A DNA stretch of 64,000 nucleotides from Bradyrhizobium sp. AZCC 2262 (GCF_036924535.1 NZ_JAZHRT010000001.1:7068001-7132000), one strand, 5' to 3'. Counted from the stretch's first letter, positions 26,166 through 35,564 are shown. Made by a program: numbers and translations. Notes: a model not told the origin generated them from the sequence alone.

Positions 26166-28295
26166 GTGGCCAAAGTCATTGAAGCCCGCGCTTTTTGTAA
26201 CAATGAAGTCGCCTATCTGGCGTGGAAGACCGACGGCAAGATCAAGGACTGCCTCGGCTTCATGATCACCCGCATCAATCTCGACACCGGCGAACGCCGG
26301 CTGTTGCCGGCATGGGTTGCCTTCGACACCCAGTCCAACCCGGATTGGGAAGCACAGGACACCAGCGTCTGGCCGATCCAGAAATTCTCCTGGCGCGACC
26401 TTACCTTGCGACGCAGCCGCGACACGCTGCAAGTGCGCGCGCCCTTCCGCGCCAAATACGAGATTGTTCCGGTCGGCCCGGAAGCGCCGGGCCGGGTGGC
26501 GGTGCCGCCCTCACCGACCGCGCAACCCGGCAAATACAAGGGCAATCCGATTCCGATGTTTGTTTGCGGCGAGGCCGGCGAGACCAATGAATTCAGCGTG
26601 ACGGACAATTTCGGTGACGTGTCAGCCTTCTTCAACAACGGAATCCTGTCGACGCAGAATCTGCGCAAGCAGCTCGAGACGCCCGACGGCAAAGCGCCGA
26701 CCAAGCCGCAGATCGACGACCACATCAAAAAGCCCGGCGATCCGATCCGGACATTCCTCGCCGGCGACGTGCTGCCGGCGCTCAAATCGATGTTCGCACG
26801 CGCGGAACAGGAAGACGGAACGCTGCACCTCGCGTTGTATGAACTGGAGGATGCTGAACTGGTCGATCTGCTGGTGCAGAACCAGGCGCGGCTGAATCTC
26901 ATTCTCTCGACCGCCGGCAGCAAGACGACGAAGGCGAAGCCGGCCGGCGTGGCCGCCGCGGCAAAAACCATGGTGAAGAGATCGAAGGTGGTCAAGAAAG
27001 CCACGCAAAAGAAATCCATCGCAACGATGGCCAAAAAGTCAGCGAAGAAGCTAAGTGCGGCGAAGAAAACGGGCGCGGCGAAAAAAGCCGCCAAGAAGAC
27101 AAAAAAGAGCAGCGCCGCCAAGCCGAAAAACGTCACGGTCTGGGACGTCACAAATGCCGCCGCGCGGGCCAAGCTCTCGGCCCTGATGGGTAGCCGGCTT
27201 CAGAACCGGATGTTCAATAACTCCGCCCATATCGGACACAACAAGTTCGCGGTCCTGCTCGACAGGAACGGCAAGCCGATCGTCGTGTGGTCGGGCAGCA
27301 CCAACTGGACCAAGACCGGCCTGTGTGCTCAGTCGAACAACACGATCATCATCGAATCCGATGCCGTGGCGGAGGCCTATCTCGACTATTGGACAAGGCT
27401 GCATGCCGACAAGCTGCCGGTGCCCAAGCCACTCAGCGCCCCGCTTAGCTCTGACCAGGGCCCTGCGCTGCGCACGGCTGACGCGACACCGAACTCGACG
27501 ACACTCGACAAGGGAAAGACCAAAATCGATCTCTGGTATTCGCCCAACACGCCGAAGACCGGCACGCCGAAAACCCGCACCGTGCCGCCGGATCTGCAGT
27601 TCGTATTCTCGCTGATGAAGCAGGCCAAGGATGCGATCTTCTTCCTGGTGTTCAACCCCGGGCGGACCGATCCCGAAGGCGAAGACGTCAACACCGTGGT
27701 ATCCGCCGGCATCGACTTCGGCCGGCTCGATCCTGATCTCACCGTGTTCGGCGCGATCAGCGATCCTACCGCGCTGCCCGGCTTCGTCGCGCCGCCGAAG
27801 GACCAGCCCAAGGACGAGCCGAAGATTCCGCCTCCAGCCATCTTCAGCCCGGAGGGCGTTCCGAACGTGCTGATGATCCGCGCCGCCGTCATCAAGGATC
27901 TGATCGGCGATTTCCAGCGCGAATTGCTGAGCGCCGGCCACGCCATCATCCATGACAAGATCGTCGTCATCGATCCGATGTCGGAGACCGACTGCGTCGT
28001 GATCACCGGCAGCCACAATCTGGGGTTCAAGGCCTCCTATGCCAATGACGAGAACATGCTGGTGTTGCGCGGCAACAGGCCACTGGCGCTGGCCTACACG
28101 ACCCATGTGCTCGACATCTATGACCACTATAAATTCAGGGCCGTCCTGGAACAGCAGACGCGCGACATTATGCTGAGGGGCAAACCGCCCCCAAAGCGGC
28201 CGACCGGCAAGGGTTTCCTGCAGACCACGGACAAGTGGCAGGATCCCTATATTTCCGGCGAAAAGGGCAAGGAACTGGCCTATTTCCTGCGATAA
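26166..28295 (+). CDS. Phospholipase-D-like protein with two HKD motifs and histone-H1-like linker
   Basis: The 709-residue protein has two PLD-type motifs: GHNKFAVLLD (about 357-366), followed by GSTNWT, and HDKIVVID (about 595-602), followed by GSHN. PLD enzymes pair two HxKxxxxD motifs into one active site to cleave phosphodiesters in lipids or nucleic acids. Between an unrecognised N-terminal region (1-250) and the first motif is a very basic Lys/Ala-rich stretch (about 252-323, for example KKSAKKLSAAKKTGAAKKAAK). It resembles bacterial histone-H1-like DNA-binding tails. There is no signal peptide, so it is probably cytoplasmic. The GTG start has GGGAG at 7 bases. Confidence 0.8.
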   Translation: MAKVIEARAFCNNEVAYLAWKTDGKIKDCLGFMITRINLDTGERRLLPAWVAFDTQSNPDWEAQDTSVWPIQKFSWRDLTLRRSRDTLQVRAPFRAKYEIVPVGPEAPGRVAVPPSPTAQPGKYKGNPIPMFVCGEAGETNEFSVTDNFGDVSAFFNNGILSTQNLRKQLETPDGKAPTKPQIDDHIKKPGDPIRTFLAGDVLPALKSMFARAEQEDGTLHLALYELEDAELVDLLVQNQARLNLILSTAGSKTTKAKPAGVAAAAKTMVKRSKVVKKATQKKSIATMAKKSAKKLSAAKKTGAAKKAAKKTKKSSAAKPKNVTVWDVTNAAARAKLSALMGSRLQNRMFNNSAHIGHNKFAVLLDRNGKPIVVWSGSTNWTKTGLCAQSNNTIIIESDAVAEAYLDYWTRLHADKLPVPKPLSAPLSSDQGPALRTADATPNSTTLDKGKTKIDLWYSPNTPKTGTPKTRTVPPDLQFVFSLMKQAKDAIFFLVFNPGRTDPEGEDVNTVVSAGIDFGRLDPDLTVFGAISDPTALPGFVAPPKDQPKDEPKIPPPAIFSPEGVPNVLMIRAAVIKDLIGDFQRELLSAGHAIIHDKIVVIDPMSETDCVVITGSHNLGFKASYANDENMLVLRGNRPLALAYTTHVLDIYDHYKFRAVLEQQTRDIMLRGKPPPKRPTGKGFLQTTDKWQDPYISGEKGKELAYFLR

Positions 28296-28464
28296 GTCAG
28301 CCAATGAGCCGTTTTGGGAGCCCTGCTAACCCCAAAACCAACAATTGGGGCGGGCGCCCTTGACGGCGCAGCGCCAAGCCCGGTTTATGGGTGGAAATCT
28401 GCCCGCTTGCGGCCCGATTCCGCTATTACATTTGACACATCACAACCCATTGCGACCGAGCCGG

Positions 28465-30177
28465 ATGCGAAAGCCAAAGTCCTTCTTGCGCGTGTTCACC
28501 GACACCGGCCCGCTGGCCGTGCTGGCGGTTGTGATCGCGCTTCTGGTCGGGATCGTAGGACCGGCCTCCGCGCAATTCTTCAATTTCGGCGGCTTTGGCG
28601 GTCCGCCGCAGCGCCAGGCGCCACAACGTGGCGGCGGCTGGTTTGGCGGCGATTTCTTTCAGCCGTTCCAGCAACAGGCCCCGCAGGCGCCGCGCCAGGA
28701 TTTCTCCCGTGCGCCCGGGCCGGCCAAGCGCGACACGGTGGCTGAACGTAACGTGCTGGTGCTGGGCGACGCCATGGCCGACTGGCTCGGCTATGGCCTG
28801 GAAGACGCCTATGCCGAGCAGCCCGACATGGGCGTGATCCGCAAGCACAAGACCGTATCGGGCCTGATCAAATATCAGCCGCGCGGCGAGCCGGCCGATT
28901 GGGCCGCGGCCGCCAAGGGCATCCTCGCCACCGAAAAGCCGGATGCCATCGTCGTCATGCTCGGCCTCAACGATCGCGTGGCGATCCGCGAAGCAGCGCC
29001 TGAGAAGAAGGGCGACAAGAAAGACGCGCGCGCCAAGCCGGGCGATGCAAAGCCCAAGCCCGAAAGCTCGACTGATACTGCCAAGGCCGATGCCGGCAAG
29101 GCTGATGGAACAAAGGCAGACACCGCCAAGGCTGATGCCGCGAAGGCCGATACCGCGAAGGCTGACGATGCCGAGGACGATGATGCGCCGCAAATCGCAG
29201 CCCCCGAAAAGAGCGCGCGCGCGAGCGGCGGGCTCTATGAGTTCCGCGATGAGCGCTGGGTCGAACTCTACGCCAAGAAGATCGAAGAGCTGATTGGCGT
29301 GCTGAAATCCAAAGGCGTTCCGGTGTTGTGGGTCGGCCTGCCGGCAATCCGCGGTCAGAAGGGTACGTCAGACTTGCTGTTCCTCGATGCCCTGTACCGC
29401 GACGGGGTCGGCAAGGCCGGCATCACCTATGTCGATATCTGGGATGGCTTTGTCGACGAAGGCGGCCGCTTCATGCAGAGGGGTCCCGACTTTGAGGGCC
29501 AGCCCCGCAAGCTGCGTTCCGACGACGGCGTCTTCTTCACCAAGGCCGGCGCGCGCAAGCTCGCGCATTACGTCGAGCGCGAGGTGACGCGCCTGCTTGC
29601 TGCCCGCTCGGGGCCGATCGCCGTGCCGATCGAGCCGGCAACGCCTGACGCCAATGTCGTGCCGGGCCAGCCGGCGCCGCGTCCGCTGGCCGGACCGGTC
29701 ATGCCGCTGGTGGCCTCTTCCGTCGGCACCGATCAGTTGCTCGGCGGTCCCGGCACGCGGCCGGCCGCGGTCGATGCGCTTGCGGCGCGCACGCTGGTGA
29801 AGGGTGAGGCGCTGGCGGCGCCGGCCGGCCGCGCCGACGATTACGCCTGGCCGCGCCGGGAAATCGGCCGCGAGCAGGCCAAGGGCGATACGCCGGTGGC
29901 AGCCGCCTCGCCGAGCGGATCGGTGGCGGCAGTGCCCGGACAGAGGCAGCTTCTGCTACCGCCGCCTCAGCAGCAGCAGGCTCCGCTACAGCAGAAGAAG
30001 CAGATCCGGCCGGCGCAAACCAACGAACCGTCGCTGCGCGATTTCTTCGGCGGCTTCGGCGCGACGCCGCGCCAGCCCGCACCGCCGCGTGGACCCGCAG
30101 CCCCGGGCGCGCCACGCCCGCCGGGCAGTGTCGGACGATCGGCCGAAGTGCCACGGGGCAATTTCTTCTCGTGGTAG
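28465..30177 (+). CDS. DUF459 (SGNH-like) exported protein
   Basis: The 570-residue protein has a signal anchor (about 14-33), then a DUF459/SGNH-hydrolase-like domain split by a low-complexity insert. Block I reads VLVLGDAMADWL, so the nucleophilic Ser of the usual GDS is Ala. Block III MLGLNDR and the C-terminal DDGVFFTKAGARKLAHYV are present. The insert holds six tandem KADxx units (residues 207-236). The C-terminal 200 residues are Pro/Gln/Ala-rich. It is probably an envelope protein without hydrolase activity. The start was set at ATG 28465, ahead of the signal sequence. Confidence 0.78.
   Translation: MRKPKSFLRVFTDTGPLAVLAVVIALLVGIVGPASAQFFNFGGFGGPPQRQAPQRGGGWFGGDFFQPFQQQAPQAPRQDFSRAPGPAKRDTVAERNVLVLGDAMADWLGYGLEDAYAEQPDMGVIRKHKTVSGLIKYQPRGEPADWAAAAKGILATEKPDAIVVMLGLNDRVAIREAAPEKKGDKKDARAKPGDAKPKPESSTDTAKADAGKADGTKADTAKADAAKADTAKADDAEDDDAPQIAAPEKSARASGGLYEFRDERWVELYAKKIEELIGVLKSKGVPVLWVGLPAIRGQKGTSDLLFLDALYRDGVGKAGITYVDIWDGFVDEGGRFMQRGPDFEGQPRKLRSDDGVFFTKAGARKLAHYVEREVTRLLAARSGPIAVPIEPATPDANVVPGQPAPRPLAGPVMPLVASSVGTDQLLGGPGTRPAAVDALAARTLVKGEALAAPAGRADDYAWPRREIGREQAKGDTPVAAASPSGSVAAVPGQRQLLLPPPQQQQAPLQQKKQIRPAQTNEPSLRDFFGGFGATPRQPAPPRGPAAPGAPRPPGSVGRSAEVPRGNFFSW
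29083..29172 (+). repeat. Six tandem 15-base units inside the DUF459 gene
   Basis: The units encode KADAG, KADGT, KADTA, KADAA, KADTA and KADDA. The Lys-Ala-Asp core is kept while codons vary (gcc/gct/gca, gat/gac), so the repeat is not very recent. Confidence 0.9.
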
Positions 30178-30182
30178 ACGCT

Positions 30183-30307
30183 GTCATTCCGGGGCGATGC
30201 GGCAGCATCGAACTCCGATGTGCAATTGCACATCGGAGAATCTCGCGCCGCGCTTCTCGATATCTCGCATCAAGACTTCTGGATTCCGACGCGCGCGCCG
30301 GAATGAC
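30183..30307. repeat. Palindromic repeat, gtcattccgg family, variant copy
   Basis: The outer arms gtcattccgg / ccggaatgac match copies at 9098 and 40729, but the middle differs. It contains an inner hairpin tccgatgtgcaattgcacatcgga of its own. It begins six bases past the DUF459 stop. Confidence 0.8.
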
Positions 30308-30370
30308 GGCTGCGGCCTAGAGCGGGATGACTCTTCTTCGAATCGTCATTCCGCTCTATCTCTTTGATTT

Positions 30371-30419
30371 GAGCATGATCTTTTCGGAAAACCGGTGCCC
30401 ACTTTTCCGGATCATGCTC
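30371..30419. repeat. Rhizobial palindromic repeat (gagcatgatc family)
   Basis: The arms gagcatgatc and gatcatgctc enclose a conserved core cggaaaaccggtgcccactt. Elements of this form are very common between genes in Rhizobiales. The right arm touches the stop of the CsbD-like gene. Confidence 0.82.
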
Positions 30420-30793
30420 TAGCCGTAATACCGCCAGCGCGGCGGCGGGCGGCGCGGTGGGCGCGTCATCAACAGAGCCAGCGCAAATCCAATTCCACCT
30501 GCGATCAACAGCGCGCCGAGCGGATTTTCCTGCACCGTTTTCGCCACCGCTTTCTGGCCGCTGCGAACGGCGTCGCCGCTGTTCTCATAAGCATCCTTGG
30601 CATAGTTGACGGCGGCGTCGGTGGCCTCACTGGCCGCGTCCTTGGCCTGGCCGTACAGATTTTGCACTGTACCGGCGGCTTCGCGTGCGCGGCCCTCGGC
30701 TTGCGTCTTCGCATCACCAGCCATGTCGCCGATAGTGCTTTCGACCTTCCCTGCAAAATCCTTCGCCGAGCCGGCAATCCGATCCTTGTCCAT
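30419..30793 (-). CDS. CsbD-like stress protein with C-terminal membrane helix
   Basis: The 124-residue protein opens with a CsbD-like stretch (MDKDRIAGSAKDFAGKVEST) and continues with Ala/Lys-rich amphipathic repeats. A single transmembrane segment follows (NPLGALLIAGGIGFALALLM), with a short Arg/Pro tail, as in DUF883/ElaB-type proteins. Such proteins are general-stress induced in related bacteria. The ATG at 30793 has GGAG at 8 bases; a GTG three codons upstream is too close to it. Confidence 0.75.
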   Translation of the reverse strand: MDKDRIAGSAKDFAGKVESTIGDMAGDAKTQAEGRAREAAGTVQNLYGQAKDAASEATDAAVNYAKDAYENSGDAVRSGQKAVAKTVQENPLGALLIAGGIGFALALLMTRPPRRPPPRWRYYG

Positions 30794-30883
30794 CGTGGTC
30801 ACTCCTGTTTTCTAAAGGATGTAACCGGTGAGACCTGTCCGGGTTCCTACCGCGATCGAAACGCCTCTCAGCAAAGTGGGGGC

Positions 30884-31618
30884 CTACAGGATCAGCCCGC
30901 CATCGACCACGATGGTCTGGCCGATGATGTAGGACGCAAGCGGCGAGGCCAGGAACAGCGCCGCGCCAGCCATGTCGGCGGGCGTGCCGAGCCGTTTCAG
31001 CGGGATCCGCTCCAGCGCGCCTTCAAGCCGCTTCGGATTTGACGTCGTCGCCTTGGTCATCTTGGTATCGACCAGGCCTGGCGCGATACCATTGACGCGG
31101 ATGCCATTCTCGGCCCATGCCTCGCCGAGTGTGCGCGTCAACCCCACCGCGCCGGTCTTCGAGGCGTTGTAGGCCGGGTTGCCCATGGTGGAGTGATAGG
31201 CGGCGGTCGAACTGACGATGATCAGCGAGCCTTTGCCGGCGCTCAGCATCGCCTGGAATTTGGTCGCGCAAGCCATCAGGCTCATCAGATTGACTTCCAG
31301 CACCTTGCGAAAGCCGTCCATCTCGAATTCGCCGCGGCGGTAGATCACCGCGCCTTGCGCCAGCACCAGCACGTCGAGTTTCGCAAATGGCGGCTTCAAG
31401 GCTGCGGTCGCCTGCGGGTCGCTGACGTCGAGCCTGAAATAGTCGAGCCCTTCGAGATGCGAGCCTTCGTCGGGCGAATAGTCGGCGGCGCCCGCGCGGG
31501 TGCCGCAGACGGCGACATGCGCGCCCTTGGCGCGAAAAGCCTGTGCGATGCCGTTGCCGATGCCGCTGGAGCCGCCGACCACCAGCACCTGTTTGCCGCT
31601 GAAATCCAGTTCGTTCAT
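30884..31618 (-). CDS. Short-chain dehydrogenase/reductase
   Basis: The 244-residue classical SDR has the cofactor motif VVGGSSGIGNGIA (about 13-25), the structural motif LAQGA in place of NNAG, the catalytic Ser region VSSTAAYHS, and YNASK (about 150). It uses NAD(P)H to interconvert an alcohol and a ketone. The changed NNAG motif is unusual but tolerated in some subfamilies. It is divergent from the next SDR, with 118 bases between them. The substrate is unknown. Confidence 0.88.
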   Translation of the reverse strand: MNELDFSGKQVLVVGGSSGIGNGIAQAFRAKGAHVAVCGTRAGAADYSPDEGSHLEGLDYFRLDVSDPQATAALKPPFAKLDVLVLAQGAVIYRRGEFEMDGFRKVLEVNLMSLMACATKFQAMLSAGKGSLIIVSSTAAYHSTMGNPAYNASKTGAVGLTRTLGEAWAENGIRVNGIAPGLVDTKMTKATTSNPKRLEGALERIPLKRLGTPADMAGAALFLASPLASYIIGQTIVVDGGLIL

Positions 31619-31736
31619 CCCCGCGATCCTTTTCTTGCTTGTTTGATCTTTGGCTTGGTTTGACCTGTCTGCGGATCGATGCCAGCCTTGTCAATCCTGC
31701 AACGCGCACCTCACATTCCCTGTCCGGACCTTCATC

Positions 31737-32516
31737 ATGTCAGATTTCAAGCAGTTCAGCCGCTCGGTCAAAGGCCTGACCGTTCTCGTCACCGGCGCCG
31801 CCAGCGGCATGGGCCGCGCCACCGCGCGGGTGTTCGCCGCGGACGGCGCCAACGTCGCCGTCACCGACATCAGCGCCGAGGCTACGCAGGCCGTGGCCAG
31901 CGAGATCGCGGCAAGCGGCGGCGCGGCAAAAGCGTGGACGCTCGATGTCACCGACCGCTACAACATCACCGACGTCGTCAACGAGGTCGCGGCGCATTTC
32001 GGCGGACTCGATATCGTCGTCAACAATGCCGGCATCTCGGTGCGCGTCGCGATCGATGACGAGGGCTATGACGAGGCCTGGGCAAAAGGCCTGGCCGTGA
32101 TGCTGACGGCGCACCAGCGCATCATCCGCGCTGCACTGCCCTACCTGCGCAAATCGAAATCGCCGCGGATCGTCAATATCGCGTCCACCGAGGCGCTCGG
32201 CGCTACCGCGTTGCACAGCCCCTACTCCGCCGCCAAGGCCGGCGTCGTCGGCCTGACGCGTTCGCTGGCGGTCGAACTCGGCCGCGACGGCATCACGGTG
32301 AACTGCATCTGCCCGGGGCCGATCCTCACCGGCATGACCGCCCGGATCGCCGCCGAGCACAAGGCGATCTACGCCAAGCGCCGCACCGCACTCGGCCGCT
32401 ACGGCGAGCCTGAGGAAGTGGCGCATATGACGCTGAGCCTGTGCTTGCCGGCGGCCTCATTCCTGACCGGCGCGGTGATCCCCGTGGACGGCGGGCTGAT
32501 GGCGCGAAACGCGTAA
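31737..32516 (+). CDS. Short-chain dehydrogenase/reductase, FabG-like
   Basis: The 259-residue classical SDR has TGAASGMGRATA (about 19-30), NNAGIS, the catalytic Ser in NIASTEA, and YSAAKAG (about 163). The PGPILTGM and PVDGG motifs at the C-terminus fit the 3-oxoacyl reductase-like subfamily. The ATG at 31737 begins MSDFKQFSRS, and the longer frame upstream crosses the promoter region. It shares its strand with the dioxygenase gene 98 bases on, so the two may belong to one catabolic unit. Confidence 0.88.
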   Translation: MSDFKQFSRSVKGLTVLVTGAASGMGRATARVFAADGANVAVTDISAEATQAVASEIAASGGAAKAWTLDVTDRYNITDVVNEVAAHFGGLDIVVNNAGISVRVAIDDEGYDEAWAKGLAVMLTAHQRIIRAALPYLRKSKSPRIVNIASTEALGATALHSPYSAAKAGVVGLTRSLAVELGRDGITVNCICPGPILTGMTARIAAEHKAIYAKRRTALGRYGEPEEVAHMTLSLCLPAASFLTGAVIPVDGGLMARNA

Positions 32517-32614
32517 CGGGCATGCGTTCGCGGCGTTGACTTGGGCACGACAGGGAGTAATTTTTTCTGCAAATGGAGCGGGACAAACCGCCCGCCGCTT
32601 TCAGGAGAGACGCC

Positions 32615-33502
32615 ATGACGGTCACGATCCGGCAGCTTCATCCGCATTTTTTCGGCGAGGTTTCGGGCGTTGATTTGCGCAGTCCCCTCACCCCGCAGGA
32701 AGCGGCCGATATCGAAGCGGGCATGGACAAATACGCCGTGCTGCTGTTTCGCAACCAGGATATCACGGACGAACAGCAACTGGCCTTTGCGCTGAATTTC
32801 GGCGAGCGCGAGAGTGCACGCGGCGGCAACATCACCAAGAAGGAAGACTACCGCCTGACCACGGGGTTGAACGACGTCTCCAACCTCGGCAAGGACGGCA
32901 AGCCGCTGGCGCGCGACAGCCGGGCCCATCTGTTCAATCTCGGCAACTGCCTGTGGCATTCCGACAGCTCGTTCCGCCCGATCCCGGCGAAATTTTCACT
33001 GCTGTCGGCGCGGGTGGTGAACCCGAAGGGCGGCAACACCGAATTCGCCGACATGCGCGCGGCCTATGACGCGCTCGACGACGACACCAAGGCCGAGATC
33101 GAAGACATGATCTGCGAGCATTCGCTGATGTATTCGCGCGGCTCGCTCGGCTTCCTGGATTATTCCGATGAAGAGAAGGCGATGTTCAAGCCGGTGCTGC
33201 AGCGGCTGGTGCGGACGCATCCGGTGCATCGCCGGAAGTCGCTGTATTTGTCATCACATGCCGGCGCCATCAAAGGCATGAGCATGCCCGAGGCGCGGCT
33301 TTTGCTGCGCGATCTCACCGAGCACGCCACGCAGCCGGAATTCGTCTACGTCCATAAATGGACGTTGCATGACCTCGTGATGTGGGACAACCGCCAGACC
33401 ATGCACCGCGTGCGGCGCTACGACCAGTCGCAGCCCCGCGACATGCGGCGTGCGACCGTTGCCGGCACCGAGCCGACGGTGCAGCAGCAGGCGGCGGAGT
33501 AA
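32615..33502 (+). CDS. TauD/TfdA-family 2-oxoglutarate/Fe(II) dioxygenase
   Basis: The 295-residue enzyme shows the facial triad. The first His and Asp are in LWHSDSSF (about 114-117). The distal His is in MHRVRRYD (about 264), followed by a conserved Arg for 2-oxoglutarate. The WHSDSSFR context is that of TfdA-like enzymes, including the alpha type known from bradyrhizobia, which cleave aryloxyacetates such as 2,4-D; taurine-type enzymes differ here. AGGAG lies 7 bases before the ATG. The true substrate is not known. Confidence 0.85.
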   Translation: MTVTIRQLHPHFFGEVSGVDLRSPLTPQEAADIEAGMDKYAVLLFRNQDITDEQQLAFALNFGERESARGGNITKKEDYRLTTGLNDVSNLGKDGKPLARDSRAHLFNLGNCLWHSDSSFRPIPAKFSLLSARVVNPKGGNTEFADMRAAYDALDDDTKAEIEDMICEHSLMYSRGSLGFLDYSDEEKAMFKPVLQRLVRTHPVHRRKSLYLSSHAGAIKGMSMPEARLLLRDLTEHATQPEFVYVHKWTLHDLVMWDNRQTMHRVRRYDQSQPRDMRRATVAGTEPTVQQQAAE

Positions 33503-33510
33503 TATTCCCC

Positions 33511-33680
33511 GTCGTCCCTGCGAACGCAGGGACCCATACCGCGTGATTCATCGAGGAGGCGTGGTGGCTGACGCTGTTCGCTCGCCAGTTCACCGCCGTG
33601 AGTTGCTGAAGCGACGCCATCGCCCTTCCTGCCTCACACGCCGGCCGCGGCGTATGGGTCCCTGCGTTCGCAGGGACGAC
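33511..33680. repeat. Palindromic repeat, gtcgtccctgc family, copy 2
   Basis: The arms gtcgtccctgcgaacgcagg and cctgcgttcgcagggacgac are exact inverses. The interior of about 130 bases differs from the other copies. It lies 8 bases after the dioxygenase stop. Confidence 0.88.
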
Positions 33681-33714
33681 ACCGTGGTTGTGGCGACCGC
33701 TAGCGGAAACAAAC

Positions 33715-34365
33715 TCAGGCGTGCCCGGCCTCGTTCGACAGCATGCCCACATCGATGCCGATCTTGCGCAGCGCGCGCTGATATTTTTCGTCGACGTCAT
33801 CGCCGAAGATCAGCTCCGGGTCGGCGTCGCAATGCAGCCAGCCATTGTGCTGGATCTCGTTCTCGAGCTGGCCCGGCGCCCAGCCGGCATAGCCCAGCGC
33901 CAGGATCGCGTGCTTCGGTCCGGTGCCCTTGGCGATCGCCTTGAGGATGTCCACCGTCGCGGTCAGGCAGATGCCGTCGTCGATATTGAGCGTGGCGTCC
34001 TTGATGAAGAAATCGCTCGAATGCAGCACGAAGCCGCGGCCGGTATCGACCGGGCCGCCCTTCAGCACCTGCATGGTCTCGGCGTTTTCCGGCAGCTTGA
34101 TCTGGTCGGCCCTGTCAATGATGTCGAGCTGCACCAATAGCCCGGGAAAATCGATGCTGCCGGCCGGACGGTTGACGATGATGCCCATCGCCCCTTCCGA
34201 CGAATGCGCGCACATGTAGATGACGGAGCGCTCGAAGCGCGGATCGCCCATGACCGGCATGGCGATCAGCAGCCGGCCGTCCAGATAACCGTCGCCGGAC
34301 GAATTGTCGCCAAAGCCGGCGGCTTTGCGGCGAACGGGCTTCGGTGTCTTGCCTTCAGGGCTCAT
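33715..34365 (-). CDS. YqgE/AlgH family protein (DUF179)
   Basis: The 216-residue protein is of the UPF0301/YqgE family, with [21 protein letters not shown] and [25 protein letters not shown] and [15 protein letters not shown]. The family is widespread and structurally known, but its biochemical role is unclear. The ATG at 34365 begins [10 protein letters not shown], and a longer frame runs into the divergent promoter. It is divergent from the DsbD-like gene. Confidence 0.92.
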   Translation of the reverse strand: MSPEGKTPKPVRRKAAGFGDNSSGDGYLDGRLLIAMPVMGDPRFERSVIYMCAHSSEGAMGIIVNRPAGSIDFPGLLVQLDIIDRADQIKLPENAETMQVLKGGPVDTGRGFVLHSSDFFIKDATLNIDDGICLTATVDILKAIAKGTGPKHAILALGYAGWAPGQLENEIQHNGWLHCDADPELIFGDDVDEKYQRALRKIGIDVGMLSNEAGHA

Positions 34366-34501
34366 CCGCAAAGGCCTCTCTTGCTGGTTGCATATCCTGA
34401 TATCGGGTTGGGTTTCTGTCAATCAAGCTTCCGACATCATTCGGCGGCCGATCACACGCAATTCAATGGTTTGCGCCGCAACTTGCCTGTAAAGACGTCT
34501 C

Positions 34502-35338
34502 ATGATCGTGATAGTTCCCCTGCGCGCCGCGCTCGGCGTCGCTGCCTTGTGTGTCGCGTGCGCGACGTCGGAGGTTCGCGCCGAGGATGCGTCGCCATGG
34601 CAGCGTGACGCGCATTCCGCGGTCCGGTTGCTGGCGGGATCACGCAGCGGCACGGTGCTGCTTGGCGGCGTCGCCATCCAGTTGCAGCCGGGATGGAAGA
34701 CCTATTGGCGAACGCCCGGCGATTCCGGCGTGCCGCCCCGCTTCGACTTCTCAAAATCGGACAATGTCGAGGCCGTGACGGTGCTGTGGCCGGCACCGAA
34801 GAAGTTTGACGACGGCGCCGGCGGCACCGCGCTGGGATACAAGCAGCAGGTCGTGTTGCCGTTGCGGATCGTCGCCAAAAATGCCGACAAGCCGGTAACG
34901 CTGCGGGCCAGCATCAGCTACGCGGTCTGCGACAAGATCTGCATCCCCGTCGAAGCCAATGCCGAGCTCGCTTTTGCCAGCGTGGCGAGCACCGAGGACG
35001 GCAATTTGTCCGATGCGCTCAATACGGTGCCGAAGCCCGCCAATATCGGCGACCCCAATCCGCTGACCATCCGCGACGTCAAGCGCGAGGGAAAGAACAA
35101 CGTGCTGGTCGACGTGACCGCGCCCGAAGCCAAGGAGGTCAACCTGTTCGTCGAGGGACCGACGCCTGACTGGGCGCTGCCAGTTCCCAAGCTGGTCGAG
35201 CAAAGCCCGCCCGGCGTCAAACGGTTTGCCTTCGAACTCGACGGCCTGCCGCCCGGCGTCAGCCCGGAAGGCGCCGCGCTCAAACTGACGCTGGTCGGGG
35301 GCGACCGGGCCTACGAGTTCAATGTCAGTTTGAATTGA
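34502..35338 (+). CDS. DsbD alpha-domain-like periplasmic protein
   Basis: The 278-residue exported protein has a signal peptide ending near SEVRA, then a domain like the N-terminal half of DsbD/ScsB (WKTYWRTPGDSGVPPRFDFS, the family signature). It has the Cys pair CDKIC (about 143-147), the redox pair of the alpha domain. The membrane domain and C-terminal thioredoxin domain of full DsbD are absent, and no CcdA-like gene is adjacent. It probably exchanges disulfides in the periplasm with a separately encoded partner. Confidence 0.85.
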   Translation: MIVIVPLRAALGVAALCVACATSEVRAEDASPWQRDAHSAVRLLAGSRSGTVLLGGVAIQLQPGWKTYWRTPGDSGVPPRFDFSKSDNVEAVTVLWPAPKKFDDGAGGTALGYKQQVVLPLRIVAKNADKPVTLRASISYAVCDKICIPVEANAELAFASVASTEDGNLSDALNTVPKPANIGDPNPLTIRDVKREGKNNVLVDVTAPEAKEVNLFVEGPTPDWALPVPKLVEQSPPGVKRFAFELDGLPPGVSPEGAALKLTLVGGDRAYEFNVSLN

Positions 35339-35347
35339 CGGTTTCTC

Positions 35348-35467
35348 GTCGTCCCTGCGAAAGCAGGGACCCATACGCCGCGGCGATCGTGAAGAGACGC
35401 CGGCGCCAGATACCTTTTCAAGCAACCTCGCCCTGTGGTTATGGGTCCCTGCGTTCGCAGGGACGAC
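35348..35467. repeat. Palindromic repeat, gtcgtccctgc family, copy 3
   Basis: The arms gtcgtccctgcgaaagcagg and cctgcgttcgcagggacgac are nearly inverse. It begins 10 bases after the DsbD-like stop codon. Confidence 0.88.
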
Positions 35468-35564
35468 AGGGGAGCAAGGCCTCCCACCCAACCGAATCTT
35501 AACGAATGGTTGATACACCCACCCATCGCCGCCGCCTCGCGGCGCGTTTCGGGGATGCATCCTT

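Noticed and set aside
29083..29172. Tandem repeat considered as a CRISPR-like array.
   Set aside because: Units are directly adjacent without spacers, in frame, and inside a coding region.
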